A model generated the notes under the pieces. It was not told the origin of the DNA, did no database searches, and saw nothing but the letters and a program-made list of their open reading frames with translations. DNA of 7,967 nucleotides, taken from Nitrospiraceae bacterium UBA6905 (GTDB taxonomy: Bacteria > Nitrospirota > Thermodesulfovibrionia > Thermodesulfovibrionales > UBA6898). The DNA lies in contig DKBH01000007.1 of NCBI GenBank assembly GCA_002451165.1, positions 1 through 7,967 on the forward strand. The letters run 5' to 3'. Positions 1-5,374 of the stretch are shown here, one piece after another (positions within the stretch are counted from its first letter, which is position 1; the number at the start of each line of letters is the position of its first letter). Position numbers and translations under genes: made by a program.

Positions 1-70
1 GTATGTCCCTACCAAGTGCCCAGCCAGACTCTGCTAAAAAATGTATGCGGGTTTTTGTAATCTGTTCCAT
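1..70 (-). CDS. Possible 5' end of a gene running out of the window
   Basis: Reading the minus strand from an ATG at 70-68, 23 codons stay open to the window edge, beginning MEQITKTRIHFLAESGWALG. The composition is protein-like, but the sample is too short to assign a family. The only upstream Shine-Dalgarno-like sequence is weak (AAAG). The gene would diverge from the small membrane protein at 102, leaving only 31 bases between the starts, so the two would have to share or overlap promoters. It may be a chance open frame; sequence to the left of the window would settle it. Confidence 0.3.
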   Translation of the reverse strand, partial: MEQITKTRIHFLAESGWALGRDI

Positions 71-78
71 GATATACT
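70..78 (+). promoter_or_regulatory. Extended -10 promoter for the small membrane protein
   Basis: TGATATACT is an extended -10 element (TG-N-TATACT). No good -35 is seen at 16-18 bases upstream, as is usual for extended -10 promoters. Transcription would begin near 84-86 and give a leader of about 17 bases that just contains the GGGGGA ribosome site at 92-97. Confidence 0.4.
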
Positions 79-101
79 TTAAAAAATAATCGGGGGATTA
101 A

Positions 102-293
102 GTGGAGCAGACACGTCATAAGAATGGTACAGAACAGGGACGGGGCTTCTTGGCAAGTTATGGTCCAGCTATTGGCTTGGCCGTGATGATTGGTTATGTC
201 ATCCTTCTTGGCATAGGAGTTTTCGCAGAGGTCTTTAAGGTCCAGTGGATACTTGACTGGTGGATATGGTCTCCACCGGGAAAGTTCAAATAA
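102..293 (+). CDS. Small single-span membrane protein, function unknown
   Basis: This is a 63-residue protein starting at GTG 102, preceded by GGGGGA at 92-97 with a 4-base spacer. There is no alternative ATG. A polar N-terminus (about residues 1-16, rich in K, R, E and G) precedes one hydrophobic stretch at about 22-43 (GPAIGLAVMIGYVILLGIGV and onward). A Trp-rich amphipathic tail, WILDWWIWSPPG, follows and probably sits at the membrane interface. I do not recognise a family. Small proteins of this shape often accompany membrane redox complexes or transporters, but no partner is visible here. The reading frame stays largely open past the TAA stop (see the entry for 294-831), which leaves open that this is the front of a broken longer gene. 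Confidence 0.6.
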   Translation: MEQTRHKNGTEQGRGFLASYGPAIGLAVMIGYVILLGIGVFAEVFKVQWILDWWIWSPPGKFK

Positions 294-501
294 GTTTGTT
301 GCCTCGTCCCGGCAGGGGATATTTTGTCCACGAGAGTAGATGTGTTTCTACAGGGTAGGGGAATAACTGCCCTGAAGCTTCTTGATAGGACCCCTGAGCT
401 TCTCGTGGAAATGTAGCATATTCGCGTTGCAGAATTGCCTATTAACGTCCTGGTTCTTTTCGCTATCAAGTATTTGTTTCCTCAAACGATGAGATGTATT
501 C

Positions 502-711
502 GTGCGATGGCCGCGAAGATGCATTCTCTACTTCATTGGCTTTATAGTCCTGAAGTATGTCGTTAAGCTCGCTGGCGGTATCGTGATTGCCCAACTTCAT
601 CAGCATAAGCGCTGGCTGAGTGCACGAAGAGTCTCTAGGTATCGTGAGAACCGTAATTTGATTACGGTTTCTTCAGGTTTCCAGACTATCCATGAAAACG
701 GAGATCCATGA
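502..711 (+). CDS. Doubtful small hydrophobic ORF
   Basis: This is a 69-residue frame from GTG 502, with an in-frame TGA just upstream at 490-492, so it cannot extend further back than 493. Residues about 8-31 are hydrophobic (ILYFIGFIVLKYVVKLAGGI) and could form one membrane span, followed by a basic stretch with RWLSARRVSRYRENR. The Shine-Dalgarno sequence is poor. Its stop overlaps the ATG of the next small frame as ATGA (708-711), an arrangement common in translationally coupled genes and the main reason to list it. A hairpin lies inside it at 649-669. No family is recognised. It may be a fragment of a decayed gene. Confidence 0.22.
   Translation: MRWPRRCILYFIGFIVLKYVVKLAGGIVIAQLHQHKRWLSARRVSRYRENRNLITVSSGFQTIHENGDP
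649..669 (+). repeat. Perfect 8-bp inverted repeat (hairpin)
   Basis: AACCGTAA (649-656) and TTACGGTT (662-669) are perfectly complementary around a 5-base loop, TTTGA, and are followed by TCTTC. The stem is only moderately GC-rich and the T-run is poor, so a working terminator is doubtful. Confidence 0.35.
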
Positions 712-821
712 GCATTCTGCAAGTTACAGACAATTTTATCCTGGATAAGGATATCAGGTCGAGTCTGCATCCCTGTCAAGGCACGGGGGGTAAAAAACTT
801 TTTTCACCAATATCTTCGTGA
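708..821 (+). CDS. Doubtful 37-residue ORF
   Basis: ATG 708 is preceded by GGAG at 700-703 with a 4-base spacer, a good ribosome site, and overlaps the previous stop by ATGA. The product starts MSILQVTDNFILDKDIRSSL and ends at TGA 819-821, just before the convergent FTR-like gene (stop at 832). Nothing in it is recognisable. The good start context supports it; its length and unknown family argue against it. Confidence 0.22.
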   Translation: MSILQVTDNFILDKDIRSSLHPCQGTGGKKLFSPISS

Positions 822-831
822 TATGTCATCT

Positions 832-1161
832 TCATTTCCTCGGCCGTCTCCGCTCCGGCACAGGTCTGCGGTGAATCTCGCCTGTGTTCCACGCAGGGGA
901 AACATAGAGAGCACAGTAACAACTTCCAAATTCTTGAATGTCGGCATCTTTGTATCTGCAGGGACATATGATGTCTTCTTCCCGCTCCTTGAAGCCGGTG
1001 GCCAATCTGCAAGGGCAGGAGCGATAGCCGTAGCGCTGCTCATTCTTCAGCAGTCCGGCAATGATATCCAGAACGAACTCACGGTCACTGTTGAGCTGAT
1101 TGCCCTGAGATTCGGCATACTTTCTGAGAATTTCATAAAGTTGGTCCGGTGTTATCCTCAT
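832..1161 (-). CDS. Ferredoxin:thioredoxin reductase catalytic-chain-like protein
   Basis: This 109-residue protein has the signature of the FTR beta/catalytic chain: C49-P-C51, C66-P-C68 and C81-Y-C83. In that family four cysteines bind a [4Fe-4S] cluster and two form the redox-active disulfide beside it, letting ferredoxin electrons reduce a disulfide on a partner. By analogy with the plant enzyme, the cluster ligands would be C49, C66, C68 and C81, and the active pair C51 and C83. The N-terminal helix (residues 5-45) and the PERR-containing tail also fit. The spacings between motifs are 14 and 12 residues, against the 16 and 8 known for plants. ATG 1161 lies one base after the glutaredoxin stop, so the two genes are co-transcribed. 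The target may be that glutaredoxin rather than a thioredoxin; none is encoded nearby. Confidence 0.85.
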   Translation of the reverse strand: MRITPDQLYEILRKYAESQGNQLNSDREFVLDIIAGLLKNEQRYGYRSCPCRLATGFKEREEDIICPCRYKDADIQEFGSCYCALYVSPAWNTGEIHRRPVPERRRPRK

Positions 1162-1162
1162 A

Positions 1163-1405
1163 TTACTGAAGCTTAGCCTTTAAGGAGTCAATGTCATTAC
1201 CGATTACGACATCCTCAATAACGACCGTCGGATAGGATACTTGCGGATTATGCTTTGACAACTCTTTTATTGCGGCCCACTGTTCCGAGCTATCGAGGGA
1301 GTCAACTTCGATGAGACTGTATGATACTCTATTGTCATCAAGAAATTTCTTGACTTTCTTACAGGCCGGGCAGGTGCTCAGCGTAAAAAAAGTTATTTTT
1401 CTCAT
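1163..1405 (-). CDS. Glutaredoxin/thioredoxin-fold small redox protein
   Basis: This 80-residue protein is close to the usual length for NrdH/glutaredoxin-like proteins. The first beta strand (ITFFTL) leads to the redox motif C12-P-A-C15. The conserved cis-proline is P59 in SYPTVVI, followed by VIGND in the position of the glycine turn. The CPAC motif differs from the CPYC of classical glutaredoxins and suggests electron transfer from a protein reductase rather than from glutathione. That reductase could be the FTR-like protein encoded one base downstream. ATG 1405 is preceded by AGAAGG (1420-1415 on the minus strand) at a 9-base spacing, plus a closer GAGG. No clear promoter is seen before the structured element begins near 1430, so transcription may start inside that element. 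Confidence 0.85.
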   Translation of the reverse strand: MRKITFFTLSTCPACKKVKKFLDDNRVSYSLIEVDSLDSSEQWAAIKELSKHNPQVSYPTVVIEDVVIGNDIDSLKAKLQ

Positions 1406-1434
1406 GCCTCAATACCTTCTTAAATTTATAAAAA

Positions 1435-1588
1435 CGGCCAGAAAACCCCGTGGCTTTTAAGCCTGGGGATGAATGGCCGCCCGGAGCGAAGCGGAGGCCA
1501 TTCTTGCATCGTGTGGTGAGGCCATCGGTCTACGCCACAGATGCAGAAGCCCTGAAACCCCGGACTTTAGTCCGGGGAGGGTGTTCAT
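1435..1588 (+). ncRNA. Omega-RNA-like IS200/IS605 (TnpB) right-end remnant without tnpB
   Basis: About 154 bases are packed with perfect stems. CCCC 1446-1449/GGGG 1465-1468 caps GGCTT 1452-1456/AAGCC 1459-1463. GAATGGCC 1471-1478 pairs with GGCCATTC 1496-1503. TGCATC 1505-1510 plus TGTGG 1512-1516 pair with CCACA 1535-1539 plus GATGCA 1540-1545, enclosing AGGCC 1519-1523/GGTCT 1527-1531. CCCCGGACT 1558-1566 pairs with AGTCCGGGG 1569-1577 and is followed by AGGGTGTTCAT. A last hairpin with a TTTAG-type loop, then GGAGG...TTCAT, is typical of IS200/IS605 right ends, where the RNA guide for TnpB ends and a guide of about 16-20 bases follows (here starting near 1588). No tnpA or tnpB gene is in the window. 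This is either a remnant of an element or a small non-autonomous (PATE-like) one. Confidence 0.65.
1558..1577 (+). repeat. Terminal GC-rich hairpin of the IS605-like element
   Basis: CCCCGGACT and AGTCCGGGG form a perfect 9-bp arm pair around TT. It lies 6 bases before the TTCAT (1584-1588) that would mark the right cleavage end. Subterminal hairpins of this kind are what TnpA-type HUH transposases recognise. Without a T-run after it, it is unlikely to be a rho-independent terminator. Confidence 0.6.
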
Positions 1589-1662
1589 TTAATTATATCA
1601 CAATGCCAACGGTATAGAACCGCATTGCGAATGCTGAGCGGCCTACATGGTAGTATTATGTT

Positions 1663-2709
1663 ATGAATAAAGAAGATATGAAGGCCATGGTCCTCTATGA
1701 AATTACGGATCTTCATAAGAACAGGTTCCCACTCAGGAGCGTTGAACTGCAAGCTCCGGAACCTAAGGATAACGAGCTGGTAGTGCGGGTTTTAACCTGC
1801 GGCGTTTGTCATACTGACATCGATGTAATAGAGGGGAGAACTCCACCGACGCGGCTACCCGTTATCCCAGGGCATCAGGTTGTCGGCGTAGTTGAGAAAA
1901 GAGGGCGGAATGCGACGAGGTTCAAAAAAGGTGAGCAAATTGGCATAGCCTGGATCAATTCTTCTTGCGGCACCTGTTTCTTCTGCCAGAATGGCGAAGA
2001 AAATCTTTGCGATAGATTCAGGGCGACGGGAAGGGATGCTGACGGAGGGTATGCCGAATACATCGCAGTATCAGAGGACTTTACGTATCGGATACCGGTT
2101 GTATTCAGTGCAGCGGAAGCTGCGCCATTACTCTGCGCAGGTGCGATCGGTTACCGTTCGCTACGGTTGACCAAGATGCATGATGGAGATGCTCTGGGGT
2201 TGGTCGGCTTCGGTGCATCTGGCCACATTGTGTTAAAGCTGGTCAGGCATCTCTATCCCACCTCAAGGGTTTTTGTCTTCTCAAGGACTGAAGCGGAGCG
2301 TGTTTTTGCACGAGAACTGGGAGCATCCTGGGCGGGGAACTTTGAAGATCCCTGCCCAGAGAAGCTTGACCGCGCAATTGATACAACTCCGGCATGGGGA
2401 CCTATAGTATCTGTGCTGAAAAATGTAGCAAAGGGCGGCAGATTGATAATCAATGCCATCAGAAAAGAGACAGACGACAAACATGCTCTTTTATCGCTTG
2501 ATTATAGCCGGGACCTGTGGATGGAGAAAGAGATAAAAAGTGTTGCAAACCTCACACGACTCGATGTTGAAGAATTTCTTCAGTTAGCTGCTGCTCTCCA
2601 TATCCGGCCTGAAGTTCAAGAATACGAATTTGAAGAGGCGAACACGGCGTTGCTTGATTTGAAGGAAAGAAGGATCAGAGGCGCGAAAGTGCTCAGGGTT
2701 TCCTATTGA
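1663..2709 (+). CDS. Zinc-dependent alcohol dehydrogenase (MDR family)
   Basis: This 348-residue medium-chain dehydrogenase/reductase is full length for the family. The catalytic zinc ligands are C49 (in CGVCHTD), H71 (in PGHQVVG) and probably C158. Q72 stands where many members have Glu. The structural zinc site is C102, C105, C108 and C116. The NAD(P)-binding Rossmann motif is GFGASGH at 182-188. Overall similarity is to the zinc ADH group often named AdhA/CAD2-like, which interconverts alcohols and aldehydes; the actual substrate cannot be told. The start is uncertain. ATG 1663 gives MNKEDMKAMVLY, while ATG 1678 gives MKAMVLY, the usual N-terminus in this family; neither has a good ribosome site. 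The gene is alone, downstream of the IS605-like element, and that insertion may have changed its promoter. Confidence 0.9.
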   Translation: MNKEDMKAMVLYEITDLHKNRFPLRSVELQAPEPKDNELVVRVLTCGVCHTDIDVIEGRTPPTRLPVIPGHQVVGVVEKRGRNATRFKKGEQIGIAWINSSCGTCFFCQNGEENLCDRFRATGRDADGGYAEYIAVSEDFTYRIPVVFSAAEAAPLLCAGAIGYRSLRLTKMHDGDALGLVGFGASGHIVLKLVRHLYPTSRVFVFSRTEAERVFARELGASWAGNFEDPCPEKLDRAIDTTPAWGPIVSVLKNVAKGGRLIINAIRKETDDKHALLSLDYSRDLWMEKEIKSVANLTRLDVEEFLQLAAALHIRPEVQEYEFEEANTALLDLKERRIRGAKVLRVSY

Positions 2710-2778
2710 TAAGGGTAGCGATGATTTTGTCCCTCATAACTGACTGTTCTGAATGAAGATTGCAGAATGCGGTCTAGA

Positions 2779-2800
2779 GGCAATATATTTTTGTATTGCC
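2779..2800 (+). repeat. 7-bp inverted repeat between adh and fecR-like genes
   Basis: GGCAATA (2779-2785) and TATTGCC (2794-2800) are exact complements with an 8-base T-rich loop. The hairpin lies 70 bases after the dehydrogenase stop and about 107 bases before the next start. There is no T-run after the stem, so it could be an operator or a weak terminator; neither is proved. Confidence 0.3.
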
Positions 2801-2891
2801 GTGACAAATGCCTTCCCTGCTTACCAAAGTGAATAAAAAAACTGGATATTATTGCGTTTTTAAATATAAAATTATAGCTATACCGTTCAGT

Positions 2892-2899
2892 AAAGGAGG
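2892..2899 (+). promoter_or_regulatory. Strong Shine-Dalgarno site that fixes the FecR-like start
   Basis: AAAGGAGG lies 7 bases before ATG 2907. It decides against the upstream in-frame ATG at 2808, which has no such site and would bury the signal peptide behind 33 residues. Confidence 0.8.
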
Positions 2900-2906
2900 G
2901 GTGACC

Positions 2907-4268
2907 ATGAAGATAATGTATTGCGTTGTGATCTTTTTATGCAGCGCAGTCGGTTATGTAGGTGATTTATCAACTGCCTTTGCTCAAACGGTACCCGTAT
3001 TGGGGGAGATAAGGGCGATGGGCAGAGTATTTATAGAAGAATCAAGAGATAAATGGCGTGCAGCAATGCCGAATTATCCCCTCTTACAGGGCACTCGCCT
3101 TAAGACCGAAGATGGGACAGCATCTCTTTTTTTTAAGGACGGATCGCGCATTGACCTGGGGAAGGGAACGACGGCACTAATTGGAGGTTCAGACGGCAGC
3201 TACAGCATGGGACTATCCAAAGGTCTGCTTGCCTTTAATGTGAACTCGTTATCGTCTTGTACGATCTCCACTCCTTCTGCAGATATTAGAGCAGGACGGG
3301 GAAAAAATGTCGTGCAAAAAGTCTCGGCAGGAGAAGCTGAAAGGATGCGTGGCGTCATTTCGGTAAGTGAAAAAGGGACAGAAGTGAGGGTGATTTCCGG
3401 AAAACTGCATGTCAGCACTTCTCAGACAGAAACTGGGCTGGTGTCTGCTGGAGAAAATATCATTATAGGAGCCGATAGGATAGCCCGGATGTATAAAACT
3501 CAGGCCATAACAGGGAATGGTTCTGGCTCAGACAGGGCTGGTGAGGTGTCGGGTCTCAAGGGGACGTCGAACTTCATCAGAGAGGAGCGGCGATTGCTGG
3601 CTAATCTCCATGATTCTGTTCTGATGGAGGACACGGTCGAAACCGCCAAAGAAGCCAGAATAAAACTTGCTTTTATCGATGATAGCAGGTTGACACTGGG
3701 AGAAAAGACGCGGCTCTCAGTAAAGCAATATCTGGAGGGGAATGAAAAACAGAGGGGCAGGTCGGTTTTCCGCATGACCGATGGTATGGTTCGGGCTCTT
3801 GTCGGAAAAAATAGTCTCGAAATTCATACGCCAACGGCGGTAGCTGCGGCGCGTGGGACGGAATTTATCGTATATACGACAACTATTGACAATAAGCCGG
3901 CAACCTGTGTTGTTGGCATAGAAGATGAAGCAGAGACATGGAATATCGATGTGTCCATAGCTGGCAAGCAAAAGGTCGGCAAGGGAGAATTCACCTGCAT
4001 TGTTTATGGCATGCCTCCCTGGAATACCGCCGTTCTTCCAGGCGAACAGTTTGTCAGTCTGATGCAGATGACCTCTATTGCGGAATATGCGGGAGCTGGA
4101 GCCGGTTCCATATTGGCAGCGGGTGGCGCATTAACTGCGAGCGAGATTATTGGTGCAGGAATAGCAGTATCAACGGGAACCGCGATAGCTGTTGAATCTC
4201 TCACAGGTTTTGATAATCATCACAGACCAGCGAGTCCTTCCGGGTTCATGTTTCAGGTTGATCGATAA
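2907..4268 (+). CDS. Exported protein with two FecR domains
   Basis: The 453-residue product starts at ATG 2907. A signal peptide (MKIMYCVVIFLCSAVGYVGD, then LSTAFA-QT) predicts cleavage after about residue 26, so the protein is periplasmic or surface-exposed. The first FecR-type domain spans about residues 35-150, with GTRLKTEDGTASLFFKDGSR near 62-81. The second spans about 230-345, with the matching EARIKLAFIDDSRLTLGEKT and later HTPTAVAAARGTEFIVY. The C-terminus (about 385-435) is rich in Gly, Ala and Ile and could insert into or lie against a membrane. Classical FecR is an inner-membrane sigma regulator with FecI and FecA. Here there is no such neighbour, no cytoplasmic N-terminal domain and no internal TM before the FecR folds. 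It is more like the orphan, exported FecR proteins of unknown role, perhaps ligand-binding or structural. Confidence 0.85.
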   Translation: MKIMYCVVIFLCSAVGYVGDLSTAFAQTVPVLGEIRAMGRVFIEESRDKWRAAMPNYPLLQGTRLKTEDGTASLFFKDGSRIDLGKGTTALIGGSDGSYSMGLSKGLLAFNVNSLSSCTISTPSADIRAGRGKNVVQKVSAGEAERMRGVISVSEKGTEVRVISGKLHVSTSQTETGLVSAGENIIIGADRIARMYKTQAITGNGSGSDRAGEVSGLKGTSNFIREERRLLANLHDSVLMEDTVETAKEARIKLAFIDDSRLTLGEKTRLSVKQYLEGNEKQRGRSVFRMTDGMVRALVGKNSLEIHTPTAVAAARGTEFIVYTTTIDNKPATCVVGIEDEAETWNIDVSIAGKQKVGKGEFTCIVYGMPPWNTAVLPGEQFVSLMQMTSIAEYAGAGAGSILAAGGALTASEIIGAGIAVSTGTAIAVESLTGFDNHHRPASPSGFMFQVDR

Positions 4269-4502
4269 ATTTTGCCCGAGAAACGAAAATCAGGGCATGA
4301 AAGGCTTGCCTTCCGGACCTTTGCTGATTGAAACTGGAGCTGACGCTGTACGTGCCCGCAACGCGTCGCTGCTTTGAAATATCATGGTCTGTGTCTTGGT
4401 AGGCTGATATCCTCTGCATTCGAACAAAGGCTACTATCCTGTACGTTGATTACAGAAAAAATATTGACATGAAACTACCCCTGCCTTCCGAATAGGACTG
4501 CC
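4269..4502. other. Convergent intergenic region, no gene
   Basis: These 234 bases separate the convergent fecR-like and cNMP/GAF genes. Small hairpins occur (TGCCC 4273-4277/GGGCA 4293-4297, and AAGGC 4301-4305/GCCTT 4308-4312), but none has the stem plus T-run of a clear terminator. A TTGACA at 4464-4469 has no matching -10. No convincing ORF is present. Confidence 0.5.
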
Positions 4503-5363
4503 TCAGGTCACGAGAATGGCTTGTTTCAGTACGCTATCTGCTGCAACTCTTAATTCTGCATAGTTTAAAGCGTTTTTTACAGCAATTGATGCATAAACGG
4601 CGAGGCTATTCAGCATGCGCAAATCTTCCAAAAGGAAAAGGCGCTCTGAGGTATTGCTCAAATTGATCACGCCAAACACCCGATTATCACACTTTAGTGG
4701 AGCACAGAGCATGGAAATGATCTTCGTGCTTCCTTTCTTATAACGGCCATCCGTAGAGACATTGTTCAACATCTCCGAACGGCCCGTACTAAGGACGTCT
4801 CCGGCTATTCCTTCTCCTACTTTCAGTTTCATGAGTTGCGTTGATTTACCCCCGAATGCAGCCTTTATGTCCAGTGTATTGTCGCTGTCACAGAGCATGA
4901 CAGACCCGTTTTCAGCAGCGATCGTTTTTTTTGCTTCTTGAAGTATCATCTCGCAGGTCTCTTCAACGTCACAGCATGTTTGCAAAAGATGTTCCCTCGT
5001 TTTTTTTAGTCGGGAAAGCTCCTCATCCAGCATCCGTATTCTCTGGCTCATGGTTTCAAGCACCTTAAATACCATGGTAGGATCTCTGCTGATAGTCGTA
5101 AAAAGCTTCTTCTTATCTATGCTGAGAATCGTCGCATTTCCTGAGGCAACTGCTGTGGCAGAGCGCGGCATTCTGTCGAATAATGCCATCTCTCCGAAGA
5201 TGTCACCATTCGTAAGTGTAGCAAGCGTTATCTCTCCGGACTCCGAATGCTTCTTTATCTTCACTCTGCCCGACTGTATGACATACATCGTCTCACCCTT
5301 TTCTCCCTCTCTGAAGATCACGTCACCGTCAGCGAAAGCCCTTCCTAATTCACTGTCTTTCAT
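4503..5363 (-). CDS. Cyclic-nucleotide-binding and GAF domain sensor protein
   Basis: In this 286-residue protein the N-terminal CRP-like cNMP-binding domain spans about residues 5-115. Its phosphate-binding cassette, FGEMALFDRMPRSATA (about 56-71), keeps the Gly-Glu and Arg67-Ser68 that contact the cyclic phosphate in cAMP- and cGMP-binding members. A helical, probably coiled-coil linker (about 100-135) leads to a GAF domain (about 135-272), a fold that binds small ligands or mediates dimerisation. There is no helix-turn-helix after the cNMP domain and no enzymatic output domain, so it is not a CRP/FNR transcription factor. It probably transmits a signal by protein contact. The start has a GGAGGTGA ribosome site and lies 3 bases after the oxidoreductase stop, so expression of the two is coupled. 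Confidence 0.87.
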   Translation of the reverse strand: MKDSELGRAFADGDVIFREGEKGETMYVIQSGRVKIKKHSESGEITLATLTNGDIFGEMALFDRMPRSATAVASGNATILSIDKKKLFTTISRDPTMVFKVLETMSQRIRMLDEELSRLKKTREHLLQTCCDVEETCEMILQEAKKTIAAENGSVMLCDSDNTLDIKAAFGGKSTQLMKLKVGEGIAGDVLSTGRSEMLNNVSTDGRYKKGSTKIISMLCAPLKCDNRVFGVINLSNTSERLFLLEDLRMLNSLAVYASIAVKNALNYAELRVAADSVLKQAILVT

Positions 5364-5366
5364 TGA

Positions 5367-5374
5367 TCACCTCC
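5367..5374 (-). promoter_or_regulatory. Shine-Dalgarno overlapping the upstream stop codon
   Basis: On the minus strand GGAGGTGA is a near-perfect ribosome site whose last three bases are the TGA stop of the flavoprotein gene. The core GGAGG is 6 bases from ATG 5363. This is direct sequence evidence for translational coupling of the two genes. Confidence 0.8.

Larger units (their letters stand above)
294..831. other. Region without a confident gene; eroded or non-coding
   Basis: No convincing complete gene lies in these 538 bases. Frame 0, the frame of the 102-293 gene, is open from 294 to a TAG at 414-416 and again from 417 to a TAA at 564-566. It reads ...AGDILSTRVDVFLQGRGITA... and then ...AELPINVLVLFAIKYLFPQT..., which is protein-like. 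A different frame (502-711) carries a hydrophobic segment and ends in an ATGA overlap with a short frame at 708-821. Together this looks like a decayed gene or a run of very small genes. Inverted repeats at 327-335/401-409 and 649-656/662-669 add possible RNA structure. No transposase or phage sequence is recognisable. Confidence 0.4.

Noticed and set aside
194..469. 91-residue minus-strand ORF across the small membrane protein gene and downstream
   Set aside because: It overlaps the better-supported 102-293 gene in antisense. Its composition is rich in Ser, Arg and Thr without domains, and no ribosome site precedes it.
779..810. A/T palindrome TAAAAAACTTTTTTCACC as a terminator
   Set aside because: The stem is almost entirely A-T pairs and there is no T-run after a GC stem on either strand, so it is not a convincing rho-independent terminator.
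776..1176. Several ORFs in other frames across the FTR-like gene, including a 117-residue plus-strand frame
   Set aside because: They are shadows. The minus-strand frame carries three intact CxC motifs of a known family and is packed one base from the glutaredoxin gene.
1406..1662. CRISPR array or simple repeat cluster between the divergent genes
   Set aside because: The repeats are inverted and all different; there are no regularly spaced direct repeats.
2808..2906. 33-residue N-terminal extension of the FecR-like protein
   Set aside because: The strong AAAGGAGG site and a clean signal peptide begin at 2907. The extension lacks a ribosome site and would hide the signal peptide.
4464..4469. 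TTGACA as a promoter -35
   Set aside because: No acceptable -10 follows at 16-18 bases, and no gene starts downstream on the plus strand.
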